NCBI RefSeq assembly: GCF_019049105.1
Contig: NZ_JAHQZR010000004.1
Span: 1-64,000 of the forward strand
Direction: 5' to 3'
DNA length: 64,000 nt
DNA from: Leucobacter chinensis
GTDB taxonomy: Bacteria > Actinomycetota > Actinomycetes > Actinomycetales > Microbacteriaceae
In this document: piece by piece, positions 25,913 to 37,878 of the stretch
Numbering within the stretch: the first letter of the stretch is position 1
Layout: every line of letters starts with the position of its first letter
Position numbers and translations under genes: made by a program
The notes under the pieces: generated by a model
Told to the model about the DNA's origin: nothing
The model's database searches: none
Seen by the model: only the letters and a program-made list of their open reading frames with translations

Positions 25913-26011
25913 GAACCGTTTTCGGCGGATCGCGGCGGCCCGGCAGCCCCCGAGCGTCGCCCGTGCCCCGACAGCCCCGACAGCCCCGGCGGCTCGCCCC
26001 CGCTCAGCGCA

Positions 26012-27241
26012 TCACGCCCAGGCGAGCACCACGCGCGCCGCCTCGACCGGCACCGTCACGTCAATGCCGGTGAGGTCGGTGAAGCGGCGCAGCCGATTGG
26101 TCATCGTGTTGCGGTGGCAGAACAGCCGGGCCGAAGCCTCCTGCACGCTGCCGGTCTCGAGAAACACGCGCACCGACTCCTCGATGCTCTCGCGTTCGGC
26201 AGGGCTGCACTCGGCGAGCTTCGCCTCGATGTTGAGCACCGGCTCGAGGTGCGTGTCGACGAGGCGGGCGCGCACGAGCTGCGGCCAGTCGTCGAAGCTG
26301 CGCCTGCCGCCCGAGTGCGACGACGGCAGTTTCGAGAGTTCGGCCGCGAGGCGGGTTCCCGACCAGATCTCTTCGAGTCCCGTGATGAGAATGAGGGCGC
26401 CGAGTTCGCTGCCGCGCAGCGCCTGCAGTTCCTGACTCGTGAGCCAGATGCGTTCGCGCACGAGCAGCACGAGCATGCCCTCGAAGTAGTACGAGGTGAC
26501 GAGGGCGCGGGCGCCGTATTCACTCGTGAGGTGATCGCGCAGCGTCTGCGCCTCGGCACCAGCGGCGGCGACGAGCACGTAGGGCCCGCGCAACGGAAGT
26601 TCGAGGGCCTTCGCGATCTCGGCGATCCGCTCGGGGCGGGGCTCTTTCGCGTCAACGAGCTCTGAAATGAGGGCACGCTGGGCGAGCTGCCTGGTGTCGG
26701 TGAGCATCTCTTTCTCAGCGATGTAGCCGTTGTGAGCCTGTCTTGCGTAGTTGTCGACGACCTGCCAGACGAGGTCTGCGTGACGCAAGAGAAGCTGGGC
26801 GTCGTCGACCGAGGCGACGGCGACGAGTGCGTTCCACAGCACTGCGTAATCCATGCGGATCGCGGTCATGAGCGCCGTGCGCGAGATCCCGGCCCGCGCC
26901 CGTGACGTGCCCACGTTGAAGGCGACCGACTCGAGTTCGCGCTCGCTGCCTTCGCGCATGCAGCCGATGAGGCCGCGAAATGATCCGCGGGCTGCCTTCG
27001 TCAGGTCGGCGCTCGAGATCTTGCCCTCTTGGTATTCCTCGACCTGCGACATGCGCTGCACAAAGTCGGCGCTCAACTCGTCGATGTCGAGCATGGCGAG
27101 CAGTTGGAGCCAGCGTTCGCGATCTTCGGGCAGGGGAGAACTCGAGAGGGTGGTGTCTGGCGCGGGCGCTGCGGTGCTGCCCGGTTCCGGGAGCGGCTCA
27201 CCGTCGGGGGTGGTGACGGGGGTGACCGGTTCGTGGCTCAT
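26012..27241 (-). CDS. PucR/CdaR-type helix-turn-helix transcriptional regulator
   Basis: A 409-residue regulator. Residues ~40-200 form a helical N-terminal region. Residues ~240-340 resemble a GGDEF-like/CdaR central domain. The C-terminus carries the PucR HTH: VFLETGSVQEASARLFCHRNTMTNRLRRFTDLTGIDV. ATG 27241 is chosen from AAGGAGGTCATGC. It is divergent from the ThDP enzyme at 27475 and near the hydroxyacid dehydrogenase and amidase operon; PucR/CdaR regulators often control purine, ureide or sugar-acid catabolism. Direct control of these neighbours is an inference supported only by the shared GTGCAC motif. Confidence 0.82.
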   Translation of the reverse strand: MSHEPVTPVTTPDGEPLPEPGSTAAPAPDTTLSSSPLPEDRERWLQLLAMLDIDELSADFVQRMSQVEEYQEGKISSADLTKAARGSFRGLIGCMREGSERELESVAFNVGTSRARAGISRTALMTAIRMDYAVLWNALVAVASVDDAQLLLRHADLVWQVVDNYARQAHNGYIAEKEMLTDTRQLAQRALISELVDAKEPRPERIAEIAKALELPLRGPYVLVAAAGAEAQTLRDHLTSEYGARALVTSYYFEGMLVLLVRERIWLTSQELQALRGSELGALILITGLEEIWSGTRLAAELSKLPSSHSGGRRSFDDWPQLVRARLVDTHLEPVLNIEAKLAECSPAERESIEESVRVFLETGSVQEASARLFCHRNTMTNRLRRFTDLTGIDVTVPVEAARVVLAWA

Positions 27242-27474
27242 GCATGACCTCCTTGTGCGGATGATGTGCAAATACCCAGCATAGTGACGTTTTTTGGCGG
27301 CGTATGCCCCGTGCATTGTGCACGAAGACCTGAAAGGATGGTCGGGAGACGGCGCAAGATCATTCGGCGGCCGGCCCTTCGCGACGCGGCACTGAGCCGG
27401 TCTGTGCGGTGCCAGGCGAGGCCAGGGTTTTGCCCGGCAGCACATATTTCGTCACCTTCTCGAGAGGAACCCCG

Positions 27475-29109
27475 ATGACTCAGTCGCGTTCAGTAGGCCA
27501 CCTAATCGTCGATACACTCGCCAATCATGGCGTCGAGCGCGTTTACTCGGTTCCGGGTGAAAGCTTTCTCGACGTGCTTGACGGGCTCTACGACTCAGAG
27601 ATCACGAACGTCGTGTGCCGCCAGGAGGGTGGCGTTGGTTTCATGGCGCTCTCAGAGGGGCGCCTCACCGGCAAGCCCGGCATCGCGATGGTGACCCGCG
27701 GCCCCGGCGCTGCGAACTTCTTCATTGCGGCCCACTGCGCGTACCAGGACGCGACGCCGCTCGTGTGCTTCATCGGCCTCGTACCGTTTGCCGACCGCCG
27801 CCGTGAGTCGTTCCAGGAGTTCAGCATCGACAGCTGGTTCGGATCGACCGTGAAGCGAGTGCTCACGATCGAAAACGCCGACCAGGCGGGCGATATCCTC
27901 GCCGAGGCAATGCACGTTGCGGTGTCTGGTCGCCCCGGCCCCGTCGTGGTTGGCCTGCCTGAAGACCTGCTGCGCGAGATGACCGAGGTCACCGCTCCCG
28001 CCGCCCGCGCGATCGCGGCGCCCGCACCGAGCACCGACGACATGGCCGCGCTGAAGGCCCGCATTCTTGCCGCCGAGCGCCCCTTCCTGCTCGCCGGCGG
28101 CGACAACTTCTTCGGATCGACCGGCCGCGAACTCGCCGACTGGGCACTCGCCAACCACATTCCCGTTGCCGCCGACTGGCGCAACTACGACGCCGTGCCT
28201 AATAACCACGAGGCCTACATTGGCTGGCCCGGCTACGGCCGTCGCGACTCGATCGTCGAGGCGCTCTCATCGGCCGACCTTTTCATCGGGGTTGGCGCCG
28301 TGCGCTCAGACGTTATGAGCGAGGGCTACACGATCGCTCGCGAGGCCGAGACCGTGCTCGTGACGACCGACTCAGAGCTGCTGCAGCACTCGGGCCGCGT
28401 CGACCAGATCATCCAGGCGACGCCCGCGACGTTCGTCCGTGCCCTTGCCGAGCTTGGCGAGGTCGGCGGATCGCGCGACTCAGCCCGCGTCGCCGAACTG
28501 CGCGCGAGCCAGGAGCGTTTCGCCGCCGACACCGGCGGCGAGACTCCGACTGCCGGAGCTGACCTCGAGCGCATCTTCGCCGAGCTCGAGAAGCAGCTGC
28601 CTGCCGAGCGCGTGCTCACCTATGGCGCGGGCAACGCGACCATCTGGGGCCACCGCCAGATCACGCACGACGTGCCCAACAGCCTCGTCGGATCGCGCAA
28701 CGGCGCAATGGGCATGGCGGTTCCCGCGGCCGTCGCCGCCTCGCTTGTCTTCCCGGAGCGCAAGGCCGTCGCGGTGTGCGGCGATGGCGACTTCCTCATG
28801 AACGGCCAGGAAGTCGCGACGCTTGTGGCGCAGGGCTCGAAGGCCCTCTTCGTGGTCGTCGACAATGGCAAATACGCCACGATCGTTGAGCACCAGCAGC
28901 GCTGGTACCCGGGCCGCCCCTCGGGCACCACGATGGTCAACCCCGACTTCGTTGCGTGGATGGAGTCGTTCGGCGGCGCCGGCGCCCGCATCGACAGCGC
29001 CGATGGCGTCGAAGAAACCATCGCCCGGCTGCTCGCGCACGACGGCCCGGCCCTGCTGCACGTCGTCATCGACGCGGCGACCCCGTCGCCGAGCGGGGCG
29101 GGCTTCTAG
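27475..29109 (+). CDS. Thiamine-diphosphate-dependent enzyme (acetolactate-synthase-like)
   Basis: A 544-residue ThDP enzyme with the order N-terminal PYR domain, central domain and C-terminal PP domain. The catalytic glutamate is present in CRQEGGVGFMA (~50), followed by GKPGIAMVTRGPGAANF. The ThDP-binding motif GDGDFLMNGQEVATL ... VVVDN is at ~430-460. The GESFLDVLDGL start differs from true IlvB, so a decarboxylase or carboligase on another 2-oxo acid is likely. Glyoxylate carboligase is disfavoured because that enzyme lacks this glutamate. ATG 27475 has GAGAGGAACCCCG upstream. It is divergent from the PucR-type regulator. Confidence 0.85.
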   Translation: MTQSRSVGHLIVDTLANHGVERVYSVPGESFLDVLDGLYDSEITNVVCRQEGGVGFMALSEGRLTGKPGIAMVTRGPGAANFFIAAHCAYQDATPLVCFIGLVPFADRRRESFQEFSIDSWFGSTVKRVLTIENADQAGDILAEAMHVAVSGRPGPVVVGLPEDLLREMTEVTAPAARAIAAPAPSTDDMAALKARILAAERPFLLAGGDNFFGSTGRELADWALANHIPVAADWRNYDAVPNNHEAYIGWPGYGRRDSIVEALSSADLFIGVGAVRSDVMSEGYTIAREAETVLVTTDSELLQHSGRVDQIIQATPATFVRALAELGEVGGSRDSARVAELRASQERFAADTGGETPTAGADLERIFAELEKQLPAERVLTYGAGNATIWGHRQITHDVPNSLVGSRNGAMGMAVPAAVAASLVFPERKAVAVCGDGDFLMNGQEVATLVAQGSKALFVVVDNGKYATIVEHQQRWYPGRPSGTTMVNPDFVAWMESFGGAGARIDSADGVEETIARLLAHDGPALLHVVIDAATPSPSGAGF

Positions 29110-29219
29110 CACAGGGGCGCCTGCCGGGTGCTCGCGCTCTCGCGCTCCGTAGTGCCCCGCGCGGGTTCGCACGGATCGCGGGTTCGCACGGATCGCGGGG
29201 TCGTCCGACCGGCTCCCGT

Positions 29220-29276
29220 CGAAAGGTCAAAAAGTGTCGATTTTCTATGCACATTTCGACACTTTTTGACCTTTCG
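29220..29276. repeat. Palindromic element, family B
   Basis: CGAAAGGTCAAAAAGTGTCG and one further base form a perfect 21-bp arm (29220-29240) whose complement lies at 29256-29276, with a 15-nt loop. It sits ~110 bp after the ThDP enzyme stop. Just upstream (29159-29193) is a direct repeat of CGCGGGTTCGCACGGAT. Only one copy is in this window. It probably terminates transcription before the MntR-like gene. Confidence 0.75.
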
Positions 29277-29337
29277 GCGGGCTTCGCGGGCCGAGCAGGG
29301 CGGGGAGCGCCCCCACCCAGACCGACACAACACCAAG

Positions 29338-29353
29338 GTTCGGCGAGGCGAAC
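29338..29353. promoter_or_regulatory. Candidate operator before the MntR/DtxR-like gene
   Basis: GTTCG-N6-CGAAC inverted repeat, 25-40 bp upstream of the start at 29378. Position fits autoregulation by a dimeric metalloregulator. It does not match the classical IdeR box. Confidence 0.35.
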
Positions 29354-29377
29354 TTGCATGTTTGGTAAGCTGTGCGC

Positions 29378-30115
29378 ATGTCGGTAGCAGCACTCTCAGA
29401 AAGCACGCAGAACTACGTCAAGGCCGTGTGGAGCCTCAGCGAATGGAGCGACGAGCCCGTCACCGCCTCGACGATCGCCGCACGCGTCGGGGTGAAGCTG
29501 TCGACGGCGTCTGACGCGATCCGCAAGCTGACCGAGCAGGGGCTCCTGGACCACGCGCGCTACGGGTCGGTGACGCTCACCGACGAGGGCCGCAGCCACG
29601 CGCTCGCGATGGTGCGCAGGCACCGGCTCATTGAGACGTTCCTCGTCGAGGTGCTCGGCTACCGCTGGGATCAGGTGCACGACGAGGCCGAGACGCTTGA
29701 GCACGCGGTGTCTGACTTCATGGTTGAGCGCCTCGATGAGCACCTCGGGCATCCCGAGCGTGACCCGCATGGCGACCCGATTCCGTCGGCGGCCGGCGAG
29801 GTGCATCGGCCCAACGCGCAGCTGCTGAGCTCGGTGGGCGAGGGGCAGCGCGTGCGCGTCGAGCGGGTGGCTGACGATGATCCGGGGCTGCTGCAGTTCT
29901 TCGCCGATCATGGCATCGGCTACGGGTCGGTGCTCGTGACGCGGCCAGCGGCGCCGTACTCAGACGCGGTCGAGGTGGTCGTCGAGCAGCCGGCGCGCGG
30001 TGGCGCGGGATCGCAGGCGGCCGAGGGCGGCGGATCGAACGCGAGCAATACCGCGAAGACTCCGTTGCCGCTCGGCCGTTCGGCGACCGACTCGGTGTGG
30101 GTCGAGGTGCTCTAG
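29378..30115 (+). CDS. DtxR/MntR-family metal-dependent transcriptional regulator
   Basis: A 245-residue regulator. The N-terminal winged HTH (ESTQNYVKAVWSLSEW...ASTIAARVGVKLSTASDAIRKLTEQGLL) is followed by the metal-binding dimerisation region (RRHRLIETFLVEVLGYRWDQVHDEAETLEHAVSD). A C-terminal FeoA/SH3-like domain (~145-205) is followed by a Gly/Ala/Ser-rich insertion before the last strand. The VHDEAETLEH segment holds the usual His/Glu ligands. It binds Mn or Fe and represses metal uptake or activates efflux; the targets are not in this window. ATG 29378 is used rather than an in-frame GTG two codons earlier. Its stop overlaps the convergent SDR gene by four bases. Confidence 0.88.
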   Translation: MSVAALSESTQNYVKAVWSLSEWSDEPVTASTIAARVGVKLSTASDAIRKLTEQGLLDHARYGSVTLTDEGRSHALAMVRRHRLIETFLVEVLGYRWDQVHDEAETLEHAVSDFMVERLDEHLGHPERDPHGDPIPSAAGEVHRPNAQLLSSVGEGQRVRVERVADDDPGLLQFFADHGIGYGSVLVTRPAAPYSDAVEVVVEQPARGGAGSQAAEGGGSNASNTAKTPLPLGRSATDSVWVEVL

Positions 30116-31011
30116 CGGCGTTGTGCGACGCTGTGTGCTTCGGCGAGTGAGGCAAAATACTCGGCGAGGCGGTGAGTGCCGACTGAAATTCCAACGCCAT
30201 CAGTCTGCATGCCCTCGAGAAAGAAGCGGGTGAGCGCCGATTGCCTCGGGCCGATTCGGTCTGCAACCCAGGTGGCGGCATGGGCGAGCCCTGGGGCGAT
30301 GCTCGTGTAACGCGGTTTTCTGCCAGCGGCTTCGAAGGCAAGTCGTACGATTTCGCGGTAGCTCAGCGTTTCTGGACCGCCAACATCGACGGTTGTGGCT
30401 GGCCCGCCGATGAGGCCGGTGCAGAAGGCGGCGAGGTCTTCGCCATGAATGGGGGAGAGCAGTACCTGTCCATCGCCGAGACCTGCCCCGATACCGCGGC
30501 GGGCAAGGTCGTAGATTTCGGTGAGATCTGAGAAGTACCCTGAGGGGTTCACGATGAGCGGGGTCAGGCGACTGCGTGAAAGGGCCGCCATGAAGGCGGC
30601 CTTCGATCGTGTGAGCAGTGAGGTGCCGACCGTGGCGTTCATGACCCCGACGTAGAGAAAGGATGAGGCGGCGCTCGCTTCGGCGAGTTCGAGGTAGCGC
30701 AGGTTCATGCCGTAGTCGATGAGCCAGGGGTCGGCTTTCTGGCGGGTGACGCCGAGGGCCGAGACCACGTGGGCCACGCCGAGCATGAGCGAACCGTCTG
30801 CGTTGGCCTCGTCGGCGCTTGCCGCAACAACGTATTCAGCGACGTATGGAGCGAGGGGCGGTGAGCCCCAGGCGCCTTCAGCTTCGGCTCGTTGCCTGTC
30901 GCGCACGACGGCTCGAATGCGATACCCCGCGTCGTGGAGTTGAGCGGCGAAGTGCCGGCCGACGTAGCCGGTGGCACCGAGGAGGAGTACGGTCTGTGGT
31001 TCTTGCGTCAT
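30112..31011 (-). CDS. NmrA/atypical SDR-family NAD(P)-binding protein
   Basis: A 299-residue Rossmann protein. The nucleotide motif VLLLGATGYVGRHFAAQL is at residues ~8-25, and FLYVGVMN and LTPLIVNPSGYF follow the atypical extended SDR/NmrA pattern. There is no standard YxxxK, so it may be a sensor or a divergent reductase. Start 31011 (ATG) fits the AAAGGG site five bases upstream better than the adjacent ATG 31014. It is divergent from the TetR gene at 31077 across a perfect 9-bp palindrome, so it is almost certainly that regulator's target. Confidence 0.83.
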   Translation of the reverse strand: MTQEPQTVLLLGATGYVGRHFAAQLHDAGYRIRAVVRDRQRAEAEGAWGSPPLAPYVAEYVVAASADEANADGSLMLGVAHVVSALGVTRQKADPWLIDYGMNLRYLELAEASAASSFLYVGVMNATVGTSLLTRSKAAFMAALSRSRLTPLIVNPSGYFSDLTEIYDLARRGIGAGLGDGQVLLSPIHGEDLAAFCTGLIGGPATTVDVGGPETLSYREIVRLAFEAAGRKPRYTSIAPGLAHAATWVADRIGPRQSALTRFFLEGMQTDGVGISVGTHRLAEYFASLAEAHSVAQRR

Positions 31012-31020
31012 CATCACCCT

Positions 31021-31044
31021 TTCTTGTACTGAATGGTACAAGAA
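31021..31044. promoter_or_regulatory. TetR operator between divergent SDR and TetR genes
   Basis: Perfect inverted repeat TTCTTGTAC-TGAATG-GTACAAGAA with 9-bp arms in a 65-bp divergent gap. A -10-like TAGAAT (31045-31050) abuts it on the TetR side, so bound repressor would block both promoters. TTGTAC-N6-GTACAA is a form typical of TetR-family sites. Confidence 0.75.
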
Positions 31045-31076
31045 TAGAATAGGGTGGGAGTGAGAAAGGTGTGAAC

Positions 31077-31658
31077 ATGGCGAGACAGGCGAAACCATTT
31101 GCCAAAGAGCGGGAGCAGCTGCTGTTTGCGGCGGCGGCCGAAGAGTTCACGGCGCACGGGTACGAACGCGCCTCGCTCAACCGAATGCTTGAACGCTCGG
31201 GCGTTGCGAAAAGCTCGTTCTACCACTTCTATGCAGACAAGGCAGGGCTGTTTGACGCTCTCGTTCGCAGGTACCGAGGCGATCTCAATATCGACAGCGT
31301 TGAAATGCATGCTGTCGCCATGTCGCCGAAGGCTGAAGCGCTTGATCGCATTGCGAGCTGGCTCTCGAAGCTCGCCGTTGAGCAGCCGACGACGCTCATG
31401 CTCGGTCGATTACTTGCGTTGCCTGATGCCCCTGCGACGCCCGCGGTCACTGACTTTGGTGCTGCGGTCATGCGCGCCGTTGCCCGCATTCTTGCCTCAT
31501 GGCGGGCCCGCGGCGAAGTATCGGCCGAGCTGCCGCTCCAGCTGCACATGCGCTCGCTCCTCGCGGTGCTGCGAGTGGCCGACGAGTGGGTCATCGAGCG
31601 AGGGCTTGAGCCACGGTCAGTTGCTCAAGCCCTCACGCTCCTGAAGTCGGTCCTATAG
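31077..31658 (+). CDS. TetR/AcrR-family transcriptional regulator
   Basis: A 193-residue repressor. The HTH (FAAAAEEFTAHGYERASLNRMLERSGVAKSSFYHFYADKAGLFDALV) spans residues ~10-55. ATG 31077 has GAAAGG seven bases upstream; an in-frame GTG at 31071 is less well placed. It is divergent from the SDR protein, with its operator in between, and overlaps the end of pckG by six bases. The C-terminal half resembles TetR regulators of small redox or xenobiotic modules. Ligand unknown. Confidence 0.88.
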   Translation: MARQAKPFAKEREQLLFAAAAEEFTAHGYERASLNRMLERSGVAKSSFYHFYADKAGLFDALVRRYRGDLNIDSVEMHAVAMSPKAEALDRIASWLSKLAVEQPTTLMLGRLLALPDAPATPAVTDFGAAVMRAVARILASWRARGEVSAELPLQLHMRSLLAVLRVADEWVIERGLEPRSVAQALTLLKSVL

Positions 31659-33494
31659 CCCGAGCCCCCGCGCGACCCTGGCGTGCGCGTCGCGAATGGG
31701 CTGCGGCAGGCCTGCGAACTGGGCGAGGTGGGCTTCGCGGTGGGCGATTTCTTCGATCCACCGCGGGGTGTCGATCGTGAGTAGCGACTCGAGTTCGCTG
31801 CGCGAGATCGGTAGGCCGGTGAGGCCCAGCTCGTCGGGGGTGGGAACGGTGCCGACGGGGGTTTCGCGGCCCGTTGCGCGGCCGGCCTTGAGGTCGGCGA
31901 GCCAGAGCAGGGCGCGCAGGTTTTCGCGGTAGCCGGGCCAGAGGTACTCGCCCGCGGGGCCGCGCTGAAACCAGTTCACGTGCGCGAAGAGTGGCTGGTG
32001 CTTGAGCGCGCCGAGCACGGTGAGCCAGTGCTCGGCGTAGTCGCCCTCGGGGTAGGCGAGGAACGGGCGCATCGACATGGGGTCGTAGCGCAGCTGGCCG
32101 TCGACGCCCTCGGCCGCGAACGTTGCCTCGGCTCCGAGCGTGAGGCCGTCGTACACGCCCTCGGCGAGGTCGGTGATGGCCCGCACGAGCGGCTCGCGGT
32201 CGCGGGTGCGCCCGCCGAAGATGATGATGTCGACCGGAACGCCCGCCGGGTCGGCAGCGTCGCCCGCGACCGATTCGACGTTCGTGAGCGGGGTTGCGAA
32301 GCGGCTGTTCGGGTGTGCCCAGGGCTCGGCCTTCTCGGCAGCCTGGCGTTCGGTGATGGGGCGGCCGCGCCAGTCGAGCCACCCGACGAGCTCGGTCGGG
32401 GGCTCGGGCGTGAGGCCCTCCCACCACACGTCCTGGGTGATCTCGTTGTAGGCGACGTTCGTGAAGATGGTTCCGCTGCCGGGGCCGATCGAGCGCATCG
32501 CGGCGGGGTTCGTCGCCTCGTTCGTGTCTTTGGCGACGCCGAACACGCCGTTTTCGGGGTTCATGGCGTAGAGCCGGCCATCGTCGCCGGGCCACATCCA
32601 CGCGATGTCGTCGCCGTAGAACTCGACCCGGTAGCGGTCGCCGAGGGCCTCGGGAGCGAGCGTCATCGCGAGGTTCGTCTTGCCTGACGCGCTCGGGAAG
32701 CCGCCGCACACGTGAGTTTTCTCGCCGGTCACGGTGTCGACGATGCCGAGCAGCATGAACTGTTCGGCGAGAAACGCCCCCGAGGCCCGGCCGTCGTACG
32801 AGGCGAGGCGCAGTGCGTGGGCGATCTTGCCGAGCATCGCGTTGCCGCCGTAGGCCGAGCCGTAGTGCACGATGAGTCGCTCGTCGGCGATCGTCGCGAA
32901 GAGGCGCTGGTCGCCCGGGGTTCCGTGCTGCATCTCGTCGAGGTTGCCGGTGATGTGCACGGCGCGCACGAAGAAGTCGGTGTCGCCCGTGGCGACCGCC
33001 TCGCCCAGGTATTCGGCGCCGACGCGGGCCATGCGCATCATGTGCAGCACGACGGTGCGGTCGTCGGTGAGCTGCACGCCCGCGGCGTAGGGGGCGAGCT
33101 TCGTGCTCGGCACGGCCATGAGGTACGGAACAACGTACAGGGTCTTGCCCTCGGCCGCACCGCTCATGCGCTCGCGAAGGGTGTCGAGGGTCTCGGCTGC
33201 GGGCTGCCAGTTGTTGTACACGCCCGCGTCTTTGGGGTTGCTCGTCGCGACGACGGTGCGCTCCTCTGAGCGCGCGGTGTCTTTCTCGTGCGACCTTGCG
33301 TAGTAGCGCCCGGGCCCGGCTGGCAGCAGCTCGCCCGCCTCGAGTGCCTCGTCGATGAGTCGCCCGTCGTCGCCGGAGCCGACGACCTCAATACGTGCGG
33401 ATCGTGTGTGCCCCGCCCAATCGGCAACGAACGCGTGAATTGCCGGGTTCAGTAGTCCTGCTGCGGTGAGGGTTTCGGTGGTCGTGCTGGTCAT
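31653..33494 (-). CDS. pckG: Phosphoenolpyruvate carboxykinase (GTP)
   Basis: A 613-residue GTP-dependent PEPCK converting oxaloacetate and GTP to PEP, GDP and CO2 at the gluconeogenic branch point. Length and motifs match the family: HITGNLDEMQHGTPG, the P-loop GGFPSASGKTNLAM, YGDDIAWMWPGDDGRLYAMNPENG, and the C-terminal NWFQRGPAGEYLWPGYRENLR. One oddity is that the P-loop normally reads SACGKT with a reactive cysteine, while here residue 270 is Ser. The gene is transcribed alone; its upstream gap (292 bp) is shared with the divergent nrdIEF operon. Confidence 0.96.
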   Translation of the reverse strand: MTSTTTETLTAAGLLNPAIHAFVADWAGHTRSARIEVVGSGDDGRLIDEALEAGELLPAGPGRYYARSHEKDTARSEERTVVATSNPKDAGVYNNWQPAAETLDTLRERMSGAAEGKTLYVVPYLMAVPSTKLAPYAAGVQLTDDRTVVLHMMRMARVGAEYLGEAVATGDTDFFVRAVHITGNLDEMQHGTPGDQRLFATIADERLIVHYGSAYGGNAMLGKIAHALRLASYDGRASGAFLAEQFMLLGIVDTVTGEKTHVCGGFPSASGKTNLAMTLAPEALGDRYRVEFYGDDIAWMWPGDDGRLYAMNPENGVFGVAKDTNEATNPAAMRSIGPGSGTIFTNVAYNEITQDVWWEGLTPEPPTELVGWLDWRGRPITERQAAEKAEPWAHPNSRFATPLTNVESVAGDAADPAGVPVDIIIFGGRTRDREPLVRAITDLAEGVYDGLTLGAEATFAAEGVDGQLRYDPMSMRPFLAYPEGDYAEHWLTVLGALKHQPLFAHVNWFQRGPAGEYLWPGYRENLRALLWLADLKAGRATGRETPVGTVPTPDELGLTGLPISRSELESLLTIDTPRWIEEIAHREAHLAQFAGLPQPIRDAHARVARGLGL

Positions 33495-33654
33495 GCGCTG
33501 CTCGCTCCTGTCGTGGGCATTGCCTGAGGTTGACGGTACTTCGTAGCATCAGCATACTATTGTTCGGTGCAACGTACTTGAAAGAGCGGCGTGTCGTAGA
33601 CAAGATGGGCCACTCGGTGTTATTACTAGATGTGCCGGTCATGGCGTCTCTTGA

Positions 33655-33670
33655 CCACAACATATAGTAA
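33655..33670. promoter_or_regulatory. NrdR-box-like site upstream of nrdIEF
   Basis: CCACAACATATAGTAA matches the NrdR box ACACWATATMTWGTGT at 12 of 16 positions, 117 bp before nrdI. A possible weak partner (GTGTTATTACTAGATG, 33617-33632) is centred 38 bp upstream, not at the usual 31-32 bp. The rest of the 292-bp gap shows nothing I can identify. Confidence 0.45.
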
Positions 33671-33786
33671 TTGCGGTGTTGGTGGTTGCCGGGGCGACAC
33701 GAGGGCCTAGCGCACATTCGCGAGGCAACCGTGGGCGTGACCGGCGGCGTAGGGCACACGACGAGCGACACGAACGGAGCAGGGTG

Positions 33787-34274
33787 ATGAGCGTACACAC
33801 ACGACGGGGGGAACCCCTCCCGGTGCGAGAACTGGGGCAGGAGCACTCGCCCGACCTCATCTACTTTTCGAGCGTCTCTGAAAACACGCGCCGCTTCGTC
33901 GAGCGACTCGACCGGCCCGCCGAGCGCATACCGCTTCGGCCCAGGGTCGACGGCCTCATTCGTGTCGCAAACCCCTTCGTGCTCGTCGTGCCCACCTATG
34001 GCGGCGGCGAGCAGGCGGGAGCCGTGCCAAAGCAGGTCATCGGCTTTCTCAACGACCCCGTGAATCGCGGCCTCTTGCGCGGCGTCATTACGGCGGGCAA
34101 CACCAACTTCGGCGAGCACTACTGCATCGCCGGCCCCATCATCTCGCGCAAGTGCGGGGTGCCAGAGCTGTACCGCTTCGAGCTGCTCGGCACGGGGCGC
34201 GACATTGAAAACGTGAACACCGGTCTCGCCCGTTTCTGGGCCGAGACGAACGCCCCCGCAGAAAGGAACGCCAT

Positions 34275-34278
<4 letters not shown>
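33787..34278 (+). CDS. nrdI: NrdI flavodoxin-like ribonucleotide reductase activator
   Basis: A 163-residue flavodoxin-like protein. [16 protein letters not shown] is the FMN phosphate loop, and [21 protein letters not shown] and [13 protein letters not shown] are the characteristic NrdI loops. NrdI delivers reduced oxygen species to NrdF for radical formation. In class Ie enzymes it drives tyrosine hydroxylation to DOPA. ATG 33787 has GGAGCAGGGTG upstream. It is the first gene of nrdIEF, overlapping nrdE by four bases. No nrdH is present in the operon. Confidence 0.93.
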
Positions 34279-37707
<3,429 letters not shown>

Positions 37708-37726
37708 GGGGAGGGGCCCGCTTTCA

Positions 37727-37805
37727 GCCCAACCATTGCCTGATTTTCGAGCCGAAAACGCCCAAAAGGGGGTAAAACCGGGCAAAAATCAGGCAATGGT
37801 TGGGC
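37727..37805. repeat. Palindromic repeat family C, copy 1
   Basis: GCCCAACCATTGCCTGATTT plus one T (37727-37747) pairs perfectly with 37785-37805, giving a 21-bp stem around a 37-nt loop. It begins 19 bp after the nrdF stop and separates it from the FMN reductase gene. A second copy lies at 57058-57130. It is probably a terminator or mRNA 3' end element, possibly mobile. Confidence 0.85.
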
Positions 37806-37878
37806 GCGGCCGCCCCGGGCCCCGGCCCAGAGCCAGCCGAGTTAAACCCTCACCCCAGCCCCACCACGAAAGGACCCC

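Noticed and set aside
27475-29109. Glyoxylate carboligase, completing an allantoin pathway with the nearby amidase and dehydrogenase
   Set aside because: The conserved ThDP-activating glutamate is present (CRQEGG), whereas glyoxylate carboligase lacks it; no ureidoglycolate or tartronate-semialdehyde genes are adjacent.
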